NCBI GenBank assembly: GCA_027485915.1
Contig: JAIXQA010000062.1
Coordinates: 1 to 33,862 of the forward strand
Direction: 5' to 3'
DNA from: Alphaproteobacteria bacterium
GTDB lineage: Bacteria; Pseudomonadota; Alphaproteobacteria; Caulobacterales; Aquidulcibacteraceae
DNA length: 33,862 nt
Position numbers and translations under genes: made by a program. This document shows, one piece after another, positions 16,514-24,622 of the stretch (position 1 is the stretch's first letter; every line of letters begins with the position of its first letter). The notes beneath the pieces were generated by a model. The model worked only from the letters and a program-made list of their open reading frames with translations. It did no database searches and was not told where the DNA came from.

Positions 16514-17998
16514 ATGTCTACGTCGGCACTTGGGTTTCGGATGTCAGCCAATAAGAAAAGTCTCCGCAGGCTTGGCCTGAACGGAAGTCTGGCAGTCTTG
16601 ATTTTATTGGGCGGCTGCGCGACCGGCGGGTCGGTCGGCTTTCCCGGCATGGGCGCACCAAAGGTGAAGAACCCGGTCAACTCTTTGCCGGATGCCTTCC
16701 GCGACATGCCACCTGCCCCGGCGGGTGAGAGTGCAGCTTGGTGGTCGCAATTTGCCGATCCTGTCTTAGACAAACTGGTGCGCGAAGCCTTAAGCGAAGG
16801 CATTTCGGTCCAATTGGCCAATCAACGCTTGATCGAGGCGCGCAATAATGGCCGCGCGACGATTGCAGGATTTGCCCCTCGCCTCACCGCAATTGGCTCT
16901 GCAGATACCGATTATGCCATGGGCGATACAAAGCTGACCTCTGCGACCGGTACAGCAGTCGAACAACAAACGACAGGGACTGGCATCCTTCGCGCTACGT
17001 GGGAAGTGCCTTTGTTTGGCCGGTTTGGGTCTGCTGTCGCGGGTGCGAAGGCGAATGAGGCCGGCGCACGCGCCTCACTGGAAGCCGCTAAGATTGCAAT
17101 CATTGCTGATCTTGCCGCAGCTTATATTGATCTGCGCAACGCTCAGCAAAGCCTCGCCTATCTGCAAGAGGATTTGGCGCGGGCTGACTCACTGGCAGCG
17201 ATTGCGCAGGCACGTGAAGCTGCAGGCCTCATTTCCTTGGCAGACAAAGGCTTGTCACAAGGCCAGGCCGCCCAAATCCGGCAGCGGGTGCCTGATGCGG
17301 AATTGCGCGTGCGCGGGGCGTTGGACCGGATTGCGATTCTGCGCGGGGTTGTGCCCGGCTCGCTCGATCAAACCTTAGCCCCAGTGAAGGATTTCACCTT
17401 CCGCGCCGACGCGCCACTGGTTGACGCTGTGCCGGCCAATTTTGTGCGCCGACGACTAGACGTGGCCCGCGCCGAACAAGATGCCGTCCTGCAAGCTGCT
17501 GGAGTAGGTATTGCGCGGGCAGATCTTTACCCTAGCCTCTCTATCGTGGGCACAATCACTAGCCTCTCTTCCATGGCCGGTAATCCACTGGCGCAAACTA
17601 TCCAGCGCGGCAATTCTAGCCCTGCCATCTCGATCCCGCTGTTTGATTTCGGGCAAAGGCGCGCCAGTCTCAAGACCGCCGACGCCCGATTCCAGCAGGC
17701 TCTCTTAGCCTATCGCTCCACAACGCTGAATGCGATTGCGGAAGGCCAAAACGCCCTTGCCGCTTATGAGCAGGCGCAAGCGCGTGCTCTAGCGGGCGTA
17801 GAGGGAGAGCGCGCCGCTCAAGTGCGCTTTGATGCGACTTTGGCCAGTTTTAAGGTAGGTCTTGCTTCGTTTAAAGACCGCCTGGAAGCCGAAAGTGCGC
17901 TGGCGAATGCGCGTCAGGCGCGTCTGGCTAATCAAGCACAATTGAGCGACGCGGCGATTGGCCTTTACCGGACGTTTGCAGGGTCACCCGGCATATAG
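16514..17998 (+). CDS. Outer membrane efflux channel (NodT/OprM-type TolC family lipoprotein)
   Basis: This is the outer-membrane factor of the tripartite efflux system. After a short basic N-terminus it has a hydrophobic stretch ending in the lipobox LLGGC, so it is predicted to be a lipoprotein (Cys near residue 35). The mature part shows two OEP repeats. The first contains WWSQFADPVLDKLVREALSE, VQLANQRLIEARNN and WEVPLFGRFGSAVAGAKAN. The second contains RRRLDVARAEQDAVLQAAGVG, ADLYPSLSIVGTI and ISIPLFDFGQRRASLKTADA, with long coiled-coil segments between. The frame is open from 16325, but ATG 16514 has GGAG 5 bases upstream and directly precedes the signal peptide (494 aa). It is transcribed divergently from tetR across the shared operator, so co-regulation is expected. 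Confidence 0.92.
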   Translation: MSTSALGFRMSANKKSLRRLGLNGSLAVLILLGGCATGGSVGFPGMGAPKVKNPVNSLPDAFRDMPPAPAGESAAWWSQFADPVLDKLVREALSEGISVQLANQRLIEARNNGRATIAGFAPRLTAIGSADTDYAMGDTKLTSATGTAVEQQTTGTGILRATWEVPLFGRFGSAVAGAKANEAGARASLEAAKIAIIADLAAAYIDLRNAQQSLAYLQEDLARADSLAAIAQAREAAGLISLADKGLSQGQAAQIRQRVPDAELRVRGALDRIAILRGVVPGSLDQTLAPVKDFTFRADAPLVDAVPANFVRRRLDVARAEQDAVLQAAGVGIARADLYPSLSIVGTITSLSSMAGNPLAQTIQRGNSSPAISIPLFDFGQRRASLKTADARFQQALLAYRSTTLNAIAEGQNALAAYEQAQARALAGVEGERAAQVRFDATLASFKVGLASFKDRLEAESALANARQARLANQAQLSDAAIGLYRTFAGSPGI

Positions 17999-18006
17999 TC
18001 CCATGG

Positions 18007-19185
18007 TTAAGTTGAAAGGCGCTTTACCAAGCGCTGCATGAAGTCACACCCGGCTGCGAGCTGGGAGATTTCGATGAATTCATCAGGCTGGTGGGCTTGC
18101 AGGATAGAGCCAGGACCACAAATCACGGTCGATAGGCCACCGCCTTGGAAAATGCCGCCTTCGGTCGCATAAGCTACCGCACGCGTGGTATTATCTCCGG
18201 TTAAGGCGCGCGCCAAAGCTTCTGCTGCACCATGGGGCTCTGGAGCCATAGCTGGGGAATGTGAACGCCGCACCATGCGCGCGCCACCTTCGGGTGCCCG
18301 CGCCTTGATGGACGCATCAACGTCGGCGACCCAAGCTGCGACTTTCGCTTCATGTTCATCTGGATCATCACCGAGTTCAAACCGCATATCCCATGTGATG
18401 TTGCATGAATGGGCGAGGATATTAGAAGCGGTACCGCCATCAATCAGACCAATCGTGATCGATGTGCCGGGTGGCTCAAACGGGCTGGTGGCTGGCGCAT
18501 TGGCGCGAACTTCTTCGGATAGGGCCCGCAGATTGGCCAAGAGGGGAACCGCCTCCATGATGGCTGACACCCCTTGTTGCACCTGGCTGGAATGGGCGGC
18601 ACGCCCGGTGATTTCAATCTGAAAGGTCGATAGGCCTTTTTGTCCCGAGACGACTCCCATATCGCTTGGCTCGCCGATAATAACGGCCGCCGGCTTGGTA
18701 TAATGCTGATTGAGTATTCGGACCAAAGACGGGGCACCCAAACAGCCGATTTCCTCATCATAAGAAAGCGCAATATGAATCGGGGCCGCCAAGTTTGCCC
18801 GTGACATTGCTGGGGCAAAAGCCAGCGCACAGGCTGCAAAGCCCTTCATGTCGCAGGTTCCGCGACCATATAGACGACCATCAAGTTCGGTGAGCGTCCA
18901 AGGATCAGTCGACCAATCTTGTCCGTCAACCGGGACCACATCGGTATGTCCTGACAGAACAACACCGCCTGGCGCGTCCAACGGGCCAAAGCTGATAATC
19001 AGATTAGTCTTGGTGCCGTCCTCATTGGGGACGCGCCGCAAATGAGGCTGTAAGGGTGCGACATAAGTCTCAACCCATTCAATTAATGCGAGATTTGAGT
19101 TACGTGATGTGGTGTCAAAGCCCACCAATTGGGCCAATATCTCAATTGCTTGGGTCAGGTTCTGGGTTCGGGTCATGTGTTGCAT
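18007..19185 (-). CDS. argE: Acetylornithine deacetylase (ArgE-type M20 metallopeptidase family)
   Basis: This dizinc M20-family amidohydrolase most likely removes the acetyl group from N-acetylornithine in arginine synthesis. Conserved metal and catalytic segments are VVLSGHTDVVPVDGQDW (zinc-binding His and Asp), GRLYGRGTCDMKGF (bridging Asp), SYDEEIGCLGAPSLV (catalytic Glu-Glu), VIIGEPSDM, the dimerisation-domain segment GRAAHSSQVQQGVSA, and the C-terminal GPGSILQAHQPDEFI (zinc His). At 392 aa it fits ArgE; other M20 amidases such as DapE are less similar in the SILQAHQPDEF block. ATG 19185 and ATG 19176 are both possible starts, and neither has a clear ribosome binding site. It converges with the outer-membrane-factor gene (8-base gap) and diverges from metK. 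Confidence 0.88.
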   Translation of the reverse strand: MQHMTRTQNLTQAIEILAQLVGFDTTSRNSNLALIEWVETYVAPLQPHLRRVPNEDGTKTNLIISFGPLDAPGGVVLSGHTDVVPVDGQDWSTDPWTLTELDGRLYGRGTCDMKGFAACALAFAPAMSRANLAAPIHIALSYDEEIGCLGAPSLVRILNQHYTKPAAVIIGEPSDMGVVSGQKGLSTFQIEITGRAAHSSQVQQGVSAIMEAVPLLANLRALSEEVRANAPATSPFEPPGTSITIGLIDGGTASNILAHSCNITWDMRFELGDDPDEHEAKVAAWVADVDASIKARAPEGGARMVRRSHSPAMAPEPHGAAEALARALTGDNTTRAVAYATEGGIFQGGGLSTVICGPGSILQAHQPDEFIEISQLAAGCDFMQRLVKRLST

Positions 19186-19233
19186 TGTGCCATGGCCGCA
19201 GCGATTAGGCCAATTCTTTCGTTCGTTAAGTTG

Positions 19234-19269
19234 ATTTCAAGATATAAACATGTATTTATATCTCGAAAT
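19234..19269. promoter_or_regulatory. AT-rich palindrome upstream of metK (candidate operator)
   Basis: GATATAAA (19241-19248) and TTTATATC (19255-19262) are perfect 8-base inverted arms around CATGTA. They are flanked symmetrically by ATTTC and GAAAT with two-base mismatched steps, giving a 36-base dyad. The position between divergent argE and metK and the ATA-rich symmetry suggest a regulator site, for example of an ArsR-type methionine regulator such as SahR; that link is a guess. An RNA hairpin is also possible. Confidence 0.55.
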
Positions 19270-19288
19270 TTCATCCCGGAGTAGACCA

Positions 19289-20485
19289 TTGGCCCGAGCG
19301 TCATATCTTTTCACATCTGAAAGCGTTTCTGAAGGACATCCAGACAAGGTCTGTGACCGGATTTCAGATGAAGTCGTCGACCTGTATTTCCGTCACACGA
19401 TTGCAGAAGGATTAGACCCATGGGCCCTGCGCTGCGCCGCAGAGACCTTGGCCACCACAAACCGCGTTGTGATCGCTGGTGAGTTCCGCGGCACCGACAC
19501 TGTGACCGAAGATTTGATCGCACACACCGCACGCATGGCCATCAAGGACATTGGCTACGCGCAAGATGGCTTCCACTGGCAATATGCTGACATCGAAGTG
19601 CTTTTGCATGGCCAATCGGAACATATTGCGATGGGCGTCGACGCCAGCGGCAATAAGGAAGAAGGCGCAGGCGATCAGGGCATCATGTTTGGCTATGCCA
19701 CCAATGAAACCCCAGAGCTCATGCCAGCCCCAATTCAATTCAGCCACAAGATCCTGAAAGATCTGGCTGATGCGCGCAAGAGCGGTGTGCTGGCGATGCT
19801 GGGCCCAGATGCGAAGAGCCAAGTCACCGCGCGCTATGAAAATGGCAAGCCCGTGGCGGCCACCTCAATCGTATTGTCGACCCAGCACCTCGACGAGAGC
19901 CTGACCAGTGAAGACATTCGCGCAATTGTGGAGCCTTACATCCGCAATGCTTTGGGTGATATTCTGCCAATCGACCGTGATTGCGTGTGGCACATCAACC
20001 CCACTGGCAAATTTGTTGTTGGCGGCCCGGATGGCGACTGCGGCCTGACTGGCCGGAAGATCATCGTCGACACTTATGGCGGCGCGGCACCCCATGGCGG
20101 CGGTGCTTTCTCTGGCAAGGACCCCACGAAAGTGGACCGTTCGGCCGCTTATGCTGCGCGCTATCTGGCGAAGAACATTGTAGCTGCCGGCTTGGCTGAC
20201 CGCTGCACCCTTCAACTTTCTTATGCCATTGGCGTGGCCGAGCCTCTCTCCATCTATGCGAACTGCGATGGCACCGAGCGCTGCGATCTGGATAAGCTGG
20301 AAGCCCGTTTGCCACAGCTTATGAAGCTGACACCACGCGGCATACGCGGCCATTTAGACCTGAACAAGCCGATTTACGCCCGCACGGCAGCCTATGGTCA
20401 CTTTGGCCGCGCACCTGAAGCCGATGGCGGCTTCTCATGGGAAAAAACCGATTTGGTCGATGGTCTCAAAGACTTGCTGGCATAA
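19289..20485 (+). CDS. metK: S-adenosylmethionine synthetase (methionine adenosyltransferase)
   Basis: MetK makes S-adenosylmethionine from methionine and ATP. The family signatures are present: [24 protein letters not shown] at the N-terminus, the central [17 protein letters not shown], and the glycine-rich loop [21 protein letters not shown] spread over [20 protein letters not shown]. It has the longer alphaproteobacterial form. The start is TTG 19289: GGAG (19278-19281) sits 7 bases upstream and the protein then begins at the conserved [12 protein letters not shown] (398 aa). The ATG at 19250 lies inside the palindrome and adds 13 atypical residues, so it is unlikely. A terminator follows at 20504. 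Confidence 0.96.
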   Translation: MARASYLFTSESVSEGHPDKVCDRISDEVVDLYFRHTIAEGLDPWALRCAAETLATTNRVVIAGEFRGTDTVTEDLIAHTARMAIKDIGYAQDGFHWQYADIEVLLHGQSEHIAMGVDASGNKEEGAGDQGIMFGYATNETPELMPAPIQFSHKILKDLADARKSGVLAMLGPDAKSQVTARYENGKPVAATSIVLSTQHLDESLTSEDIRAIVEPYIRNALGDILPIDRDCVWHINPTGKFVVGGPDGDCGLTGRKIIVDTYGGAAPHGGGAFSGKDPTKVDRSAAYAARYLAKNIVAAGLADRCTLQLSYAIGVAEPLSIYANCDGTERCDLDKLEARLPQLMKLTPRGIRGHLDLNKPIYARTAAYGHFGRAPEADGGFSWEKTDLVDGLKDLLA

Positions 20486-20503
20486 ATCACCAACCAAATA
20501 CAG

Positions 20504-20538
20504 AAAAAGGCTGTCAGGTTTGCCCCGGCAGCCTTTTT
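20504..20538. terminator. Bidirectional rho-independent terminator metK / phbB
   Basis: AAAAAGGCTGTC pairs with GGCAGCCTTTTT over 12 bp (one T-G wobble) around an 11-base loop. It is placed between the convergent metK and acetoacetyl-CoA reductase genes, with T-runs usable in both directions. Confidence 0.9.
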
Positions 20539-20556
20539 TGTTGTCGCTAGCTGATA

Positions 20557-21279
20557 TTAGCCGGCGATATACTGCGCGCCATTGATGGTCAGCGTTGATC
20601 CATTGATGAAGCCCGGATCCTCCACCAAGAAGACGACCGCGCGCGCAATTTCTTCGCTTTCGCCCAAACGGCCGCATGGAATGCCGGCTTTCACCTTGGC
20701 TAATGCATCCGGATGCATCGCTGAAACCATTTCAGTTGCGATATAGCCAGGTGCCACACAATTAACGGTTATGCCTTTGGCAGCACCCTCTTGCGCCAAA
20801 GCTTTGGTGAAACCGATCACCCCAGCCTTCGCGGCAGAATAATTGACCTGGCCGACTTGGCCCTTCTGACCATTGATGGATGAGATATTGATGATCCTGC
20901 CATAGCCCCGTTCGCGCATGCCATTGATGACCGGGCGCGTACAATTAAACAGGCTGTCGAGGTCCACATTGATGACGCCACGCCATTGTTCTGGCGACAT
21001 TTTGTGGAAGAAGCCGTCCTTGGTAATGCCGGCATTATTGACCAGTACCTCGATCGGGCCAAGATCAGCTTCGATTTTTACCATTGCGGCGGCGCAGGCT
21101 TCATAATCACCGACATCAAATTTATAGGTCGCAATGCCGGTTTCGGCTGAAAATGCTGCCGCGGCTTCATCATTGCCACCATAATTTGCTGCCACTTTGT
21201 AGCCAGCATCGCGCAAAGCAATTGAAATCGCTGCACCAATACCGCGCGATCCACCTGTAACAACTGCAACTTTAGTCAT
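20557..21279 (-). CDS. phbB: Acetoacetyl-CoA reductase (PhbB/PhaB, short-chain dehydrogenase)
   Basis: This enzyme reduces acetoacetyl-CoA to (R)-3-hydroxybutyryl-CoA with NADPH, feeding polyhydroxybutyrate storage. It is a classical SDR: cofactor loop VVTGGSRGIGAAIS, LVNNAGITKDGFFHKM (NNAG motif), the catalytic Ser in INISSINGQKGQVGQVNYSAAKAG with Tyr and Lys in YSAAK, and VAPGYIATEM. The QKGQVGQVNYSAAKAG segment and the GITKDGFFHKM segment are typical of PhbB rather than FabG. The start is taken at ATG 21279, which has GAGGG 4 bases upstream and begins MTKVAVVTGG (240 aa); ATG 21297 has no ribosome binding site. No thiolase or PHB synthase gene is present nearby, so the pathway is split. 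Confidence 0.92.
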   Translation of the reverse strand: MTKVAVVTGGSRGIGAAISIALRDAGYKVAANYGGNDEAAAAFSAETGIATYKFDVGDYEACAAAMVKIEADLGPIEVLVNNAGITKDGFFHKMSPEQWRGVINVDLDSLFNCTRPVINGMRERGYGRIINISSINGQKGQVGQVNYSAAKAGVIGFTKALAQEGAAKGITVNCVAPGYIATEMVSAMHPDALAKVKAGIPCGRLGESEEIARAVVFLVEDPGFINGSTLTINGAQYIAG

Positions 21280-21419
21280 GTTTCCCTCACCCGCCATGAT
21301 GTGTTTATTTGGATGTCACCCTATCCAAACTCCATCGGCTTGGAAGTTGTTTTTATGTCGCACTACAGTCTAATGTGATTGATCTCCACCTTTCGGATGT
21401 TTCTGAGAAAGTAAAAGCC

Positions 21420-23132
21420 ATGCCCCAGATTTCCCGTCGTCAAACTTTATGGGGTTTGGGCCTCGGCACAGCCGGGGCGCTGATCCTACCGGAAGCAGGT
21501 CACGGAAAGGGCCGTTATGCACTAAGGGCGGGTGCAGTGGCCACCGCGGATGAACCATCAGCTGAAATTGGTGTGCAGATTTTGGAAGCCGGCGGCAATG
21601 CGGTTGATGCCGCTGTGGCCATCGGATTTGCCCTCGCAGTCAGCTATCCAGAGGCGGGCAATATTGGCGGCGGCGGCTTCATGACGTTGGTCATGAAGGG
21701 TAAGCCCTATTTTTTGGACTATCGAGAAACGGCACCGGCGAAGTCGACGGCCGATATGTATTTGAATGCCCAAGGCGATGTTCGTGCCGGCAGCACCGTG
21801 ATTGGCAACCTAGCTGCAGGAACGCCCGGCACAGTCGCCGGGCTCTTTGCGGCCCATCGTCGGTTTGGCAAGCTCTCTTGGGCGCGGGTGGTAACACCCG
21901 CCATCAGGCTAGCCCGCGACGGGTTCACGCCGCCAGCACAAATGATCAAAATCTATCGAGAAGCCTATGGCGAATTGGGCCGCGATACCAATTTGGGCAA
22001 TTATTTCGGCGCAATGGCTGAGGGCAAAACCTTCACGCAACCAGAATTGGCCAAGACCTTGGAAGCGATCGCACGGCGAGGACCAGCTGGCTTCTATCAG
22101 GGCCAAGTTGCACGCCAATTGGTGGCACAAATGAGCCGAGGCAGTGAAAAAGGTCTGATTAGCTTGTTTGATCTAGAGCGATATCGGCCTGTTTGGCGCC
22201 CGGCCTTGACGTCATCTTGGCAAGGCTATGGCGTTGTTAGTGCACCTCCGCCAAGCTCTGGCGGGATTGCGCTGTTGCAACTCTTGGGCATGAAGGAAGC
22301 GCGTGCTGATTTGTTTAAGGGTGTTTCGCACAATTCTGCGGACTATATTCATTTGCTTGCCGAGCTTGAGAAGCGCGTTTTTGCTGATCGCGCTGTTTAC
22401 TTGGGCGATCCAGATTTCGTGGAGGTGCCTGTCGCACGTCTCCTGGCCGCTGATTATATCAAAGCGCGCGCGAAGGACGTGCAGGCTGAGTTTCCATCAC
22501 CTACTGCGCAAATTCAACCAGGTCTGGAAAAGCCACAAACCACACATTTTTCGGTGGTTGATTCGGATGGCAATGCGGTTTCCAACACCTATACCCTCAA
22601 CGGCTGGTATGGGTCGGGCGTGGTGGTGGAAGGAGCAGGATTCCTGCTCAATAATGAAATGGATGACTTTTCGGCAAAACCTGGTGTCGCCAACCAATAT
22701 GGCGTTGTTGGAGGGGATGCGAATGCCATTCAGCCATTCAAGCGCCCGCTGTCATCCATGACACCAACTATTCTGACCCAGAACGGCGTGCCGGCCATGG
22801 TACTTGGCTCGCCCGGTGGCTCGCGCATCATTACAACCGTCTTCCAAGTGCTCTTAAATGCACTGGATTATAAAATGTCATTAAAAATGGCGGTTGATGC
22901 GCCACGCTATCACCATCAGCTTTTGCCTGAAAACACCATTTTTACCGAACCTTATGCCCCAGCCAGTGATGACCTGCGCCGGGAATTAGAGCGACGCGGC
23001 TATTCCATTGAAGCGCAAAACTACAATGGGGAAATTGCCGCGATTCAGGTGTTGGACGGCGCGCCAATTGTTGCTCCAGACCCGCGCGCGCGGGGTGCCG
23101 GGCGCGTGACGCAAGGCGCGTTTGGTCATTAG
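21420..23132 (+). CDS. ggt: Gamma-glutamyltransferase (gamma-glutamyl transpeptidase), Tat-exported
   Basis: Ggt is an N-terminal-nucleophile hydrolase that cleaves or transfers the gamma-glutamyl group of glutathione in the periplasm. Evidence includes GGNAVDAAVAIGFALAVSYPEA, NIGGGGFMTLV, DYRETAPAKST (the substrate-binding Arg) and APPPSSGGIALLQ. The self-processing site is KPQTTHFSVVDSDGNAVSNT, where Thr374 should be the nucleophile of the small subunit. FLLNNEMDDFS, PLSSMTPTIL and GSPGGSRIITTVFQ complete the small-subunit pocket. The start ATG 21420 is chosen because it gives a twin-arginine signal peptide, SRRQTLWGLGLGTAGALIL; the frame is open from 21309. The ribosome binding site is weak. 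It diverges from phbB and converges with the small orphan gene (2-base gap). Confidence 0.94.
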   Translation: MPQISRRQTLWGLGLGTAGALILPEAGHGKGRYALRAGAVATADEPSAEIGVQILEAGGNAVDAAVAIGFALAVSYPEAGNIGGGGFMTLVMKGKPYFLDYRETAPAKSTADMYLNAQGDVRAGSTVIGNLAAGTPGTVAGLFAAHRRFGKLSWARVVTPAIRLARDGFTPPAQMIKIYREAYGELGRDTNLGNYFGAMAEGKTFTQPELAKTLEAIARRGPAGFYQGQVARQLVAQMSRGSEKGLISLFDLERYRPVWRPALTSSWQGYGVVSAPPPSSGGIALLQLLGMKEARADLFKGVSHNSADYIHLLAELEKRVFADRAVYLGDPDFVEVPVARLLAADYIKARAKDVQAEFPSPTAQIQPGLEKPQTTHFSVVDSDGNAVSNTYTLNGWYGSGVVVEGAGFLLNNEMDDFSAKPGVANQYGVVGGDANAIQPFKRPLSSMTPTILTQNGVPAMVLGSPGGSRIITTVFQVLLNALDYKMSLKMAVDAPRYHHQLLPENTIFTEPYAPASDDLRRELERRGYSIEAQNYNGEIAAIQVLDGAPIVAPDPRARGAGRVTQGAFGH

Positions 23133-23134
23133 TC

Positions 23135-23428
23135 TTAACGTGCAGCGCGCTTTTGAAGCTGCAGGACTTCGGCCAACTCTTTCGCATGACTAATCGCCAC
23201 GCCGACACCATCATCATGTTCGATCTCAAACAATCGATTGAGCATGCGCGACAGTACCATGGCATCGCTGGGACCCAGCGGGCCCAAGCATTGAAGCGCC
23301 GTTCGCATAATCCGGAGCACAGGTTCGCTGGGAAGTTGTGCTTGACTAGCGGCGGAAGGATTTCGGCCTTTAGCAGACTTGCCCAGATTGTTATCGTTGA
23401 GATTGGTTGCGAGAGAAAGGATCGTCAT
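23135..23428 (-). CDS. Small hypothetical protein, last gene of the four-gene operon
   Basis: I do not recognise this 97-aa protein. The N-terminal 35 residues are polar and probably unstructured (NLNDNNLGKSAKGRNPSAAS). The rest is mostly predicted helix (EPVLRIMRTALQCLGPLGPSDAMVLSRMLNRLFEIEHDDGVGVAISHAKELAEVLQLQKRA when read through), with a regular hydrophobic spacing and no membrane segment or signal. ATG 23428 starts one base after the stop of the preceding gene, and the frame extends to a TTG at 23446 that would overlap that gene. The close packing supports it being a real gene in the same transcript. It may be a partner or regulatory protein of the upstream products; that is inference from position only. 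Confidence 0.55.
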   Translation of the reverse strand: MTILSLATNLNDNNLGKSAKGRNPSAASQAQLPSEPVLRIMRTALQCLGPLGPSDAMVLSRMLNRLFEIEHDDGVGVAISHAKELAEVLQLQKRAAR

Positions 23429-23429
23429 G

Positions 23430-24002
23430 TCAAGTTCCAGAAACAAAAAGACTGAGGCTGGATTGAAGCTGCAATAGCTTCGCCGTACTGGTCAGGGTTG
23501 CAAATTGCGTGATGAGACACCGCGCGGCGTGTGTAAGTGACTGCGCGGACTGGCCAGGCTCTGCACTAGGCTGTGACACAGCATCAGCCACCAATGTAAC
23601 CGAGACGCCCAGGTCCGCGGCTGCAACAGCAGTGGCCAAGCCAGAAGGCACCAAGGAGCGGCCGATCAAAATTATCTCTTCCGTCCCGCTCATCACAAGA
23701 AAATCACGCAACGCCGATGAGGAAAAGGCAGAGGGGCCCCGGCATTGAAAAACCGGCTCCTCGGGCTGGGGTCTTAAACTTGCGATCGGATTTGGGGGCC
23801 GGTCTTGACGATAGACATGGGCGATGTTCCAGCCTTGCTTTCGCGCTGCAGCCAAAATGAGCATGCTATTGTGGATGCATGTGCGCCAAGAGGCAGGTTC
23901 TTCAGACAGATGACCATCGGCAACTAGGTCGTTGCAAATCAGGAGTGGGGGTATTTGGTTCTTTGGACCCGGATACGCATAACTGTGGGAATACATAATC
24001 AA
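23430..24002 (-). CDS. Isochorismatase-fold (cysteine hydrolase family) protein without the catalytic triad
   Basis: This 190-aa protein has the alpha/beta pattern of isochorismatase-like hydrolases: a first strand PPLLICNDLVADGHL, a helix with MLILAAARKQGWNIAHVYR, the SAFSSSALRDFLVMSGTEEIILIG strand, and the nucleophile elbow region followed by AVAAADLGVSVTLVADAVSQP. Aligning by eye, the catalytic Cys is replaced by Ser120 (SLVPSGLATA), the catalytic Lys by Cys87 (QCRGPSAF), and the catalytic Asp is Asn24 or shifted to Asp25. It may therefore be a pseudoenzyme or a re-purposed enzyme. TTG 24002 overlaps the preceding stop (TTGA) and has AAGG 5 bases upstream; ATG 23996 is an alternative. It sits between the GNAT gene and the small orphan gene. 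Confidence 0.72.
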   Translation of the reverse strand: MIMYSHSYAYPGPKNQIPPLLICNDLVADGHLSEEPASWRTCIHNSMLILAAARKQGWNIAHVYRQDRPPNPIASLRPQPEEPVFQCRGPSAFSSSALRDFLVMSGTEEIILIGRSLVPSGLATAVAAADLGVSVTLVADAVSQPSAEPGQSAQSLTHAARCLITQFATLTSTAKLLQLQSSLSLFVSGT

Positions 24003-24622
24003 GCTTGCCTTGCTGCTCTTAATGGAATCAGTCGTTCATTTGAACGATCCAGAACGCCAGGTCGGTCCCACTCGCCTTCCGGTCTCAACAAAATCATCGG
24101 ATCGCTATCTTTATGGATGGCGTCATCGCGCTTGGGGATGAACTTCTCAACCTCCACATAGGCGTGGTCGGAGAAAGCGAGATTGGCGCGTCCCGGCCTT
24201 GGATTGACCCCACAGGCACGCTGCCAAAGGCCAACAATAGATGGCTCGACATGGCCCAATGCATGACCATAGCCCTTTTTGGCTCCCAATTCGAAGGAAG
24301 CGTCCAAGAGCGCGGCGCCAAGACCGGACTTACGATAGCGCGGCAATACCGCGACCCGCTCGACTTTGAAGAATTGAGCAAACCAGCGCAATCGCACGCA
24401 GCCCACAGGCTCACCATTTAGGCGGGCGATGAGGTGCGTAGCACCCGCAAAATCATTGCCATCAATTTCCTCGTCATAAGGGCAAGATTGCTCGTGCATA
24501 TATGCAATGGCGCGCAGCGAAATCACTTGCATGATTTCATCCAATCGATGGGCAACTCGAATATCCCAATTGGGTCCATTGCTGGGGACAAGTCGCTCGG
24601 GCAGGGCCGTGGTCGAAATCAT
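23999..24622 (-). CDS. GNAT family N-acetyltransferase
   Basis: This 207-aa protein carries a GNAT acyl-CoA-binding core. After a helical N-terminus (ISLRAIAYMHEQSCPYDEEIDG) it has the strand pair HLIARLNGEPVGCVRLRW, then motif A VERVAVLPRYRKSGLGAALL (about residues 87-106), with the R-x-x-G-x-G type pyrophosphate loop. SFELGAKKGYGHALGHVEPSIVGLWQRACGV follows as motif B. A C-terminal extension of about 50 residues is Arg/Glu-rich. The acceptor substrate cannot be told. The hydrophilic EEIDG segment faintly recalls acyl-homoserine-lactone synthases, but the essential layout is plain GNAT. Its ATG overlaps the stop of the upstream gene by 4 bases (ATGA), so the two are translationally coupled. 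Confidence 0.85.
   Translation of the reverse strand: MISTTALPERLVPSNGPNWDIRVAHRLDEIMQVISLRAIAYMHEQSCPYDEEIDGNDFAGATHLIARLNGEPVGCVRLRWFAQFFKVERVAVLPRYRKSGLGAALLDASFELGAKKGYGHALGHVEPSIVGLWQRACGVNPRPGRANLAFSDHAYVEVEKFIPKRDDAIHKDSDPMILLRPEGEWDRPGVLDRSNERLIPLRAARQA

Noticed and set aside
19186-19288. SAM or SAH riboswitch upstream of metK
   Set aside because: I see no SAM-II or SAH-type conserved core; the only structure is the AT-rich palindrome, which looks like a protein site.
22303-22761. A 152-aa plus-strand frame within ggt
   Set aside because: It overlaps ggt in a different frame and lacks any family signal, while ggt covers the segment with conserved motifs.
23999-24622. LuxI-type acyl-homoserine-lactone synthase
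   Set aside because: The protein has a standard GNAT motif A and lacks the arrangement of conserved Arg, Asp and Glu residues of LuxI; there is also no LuxR partner.
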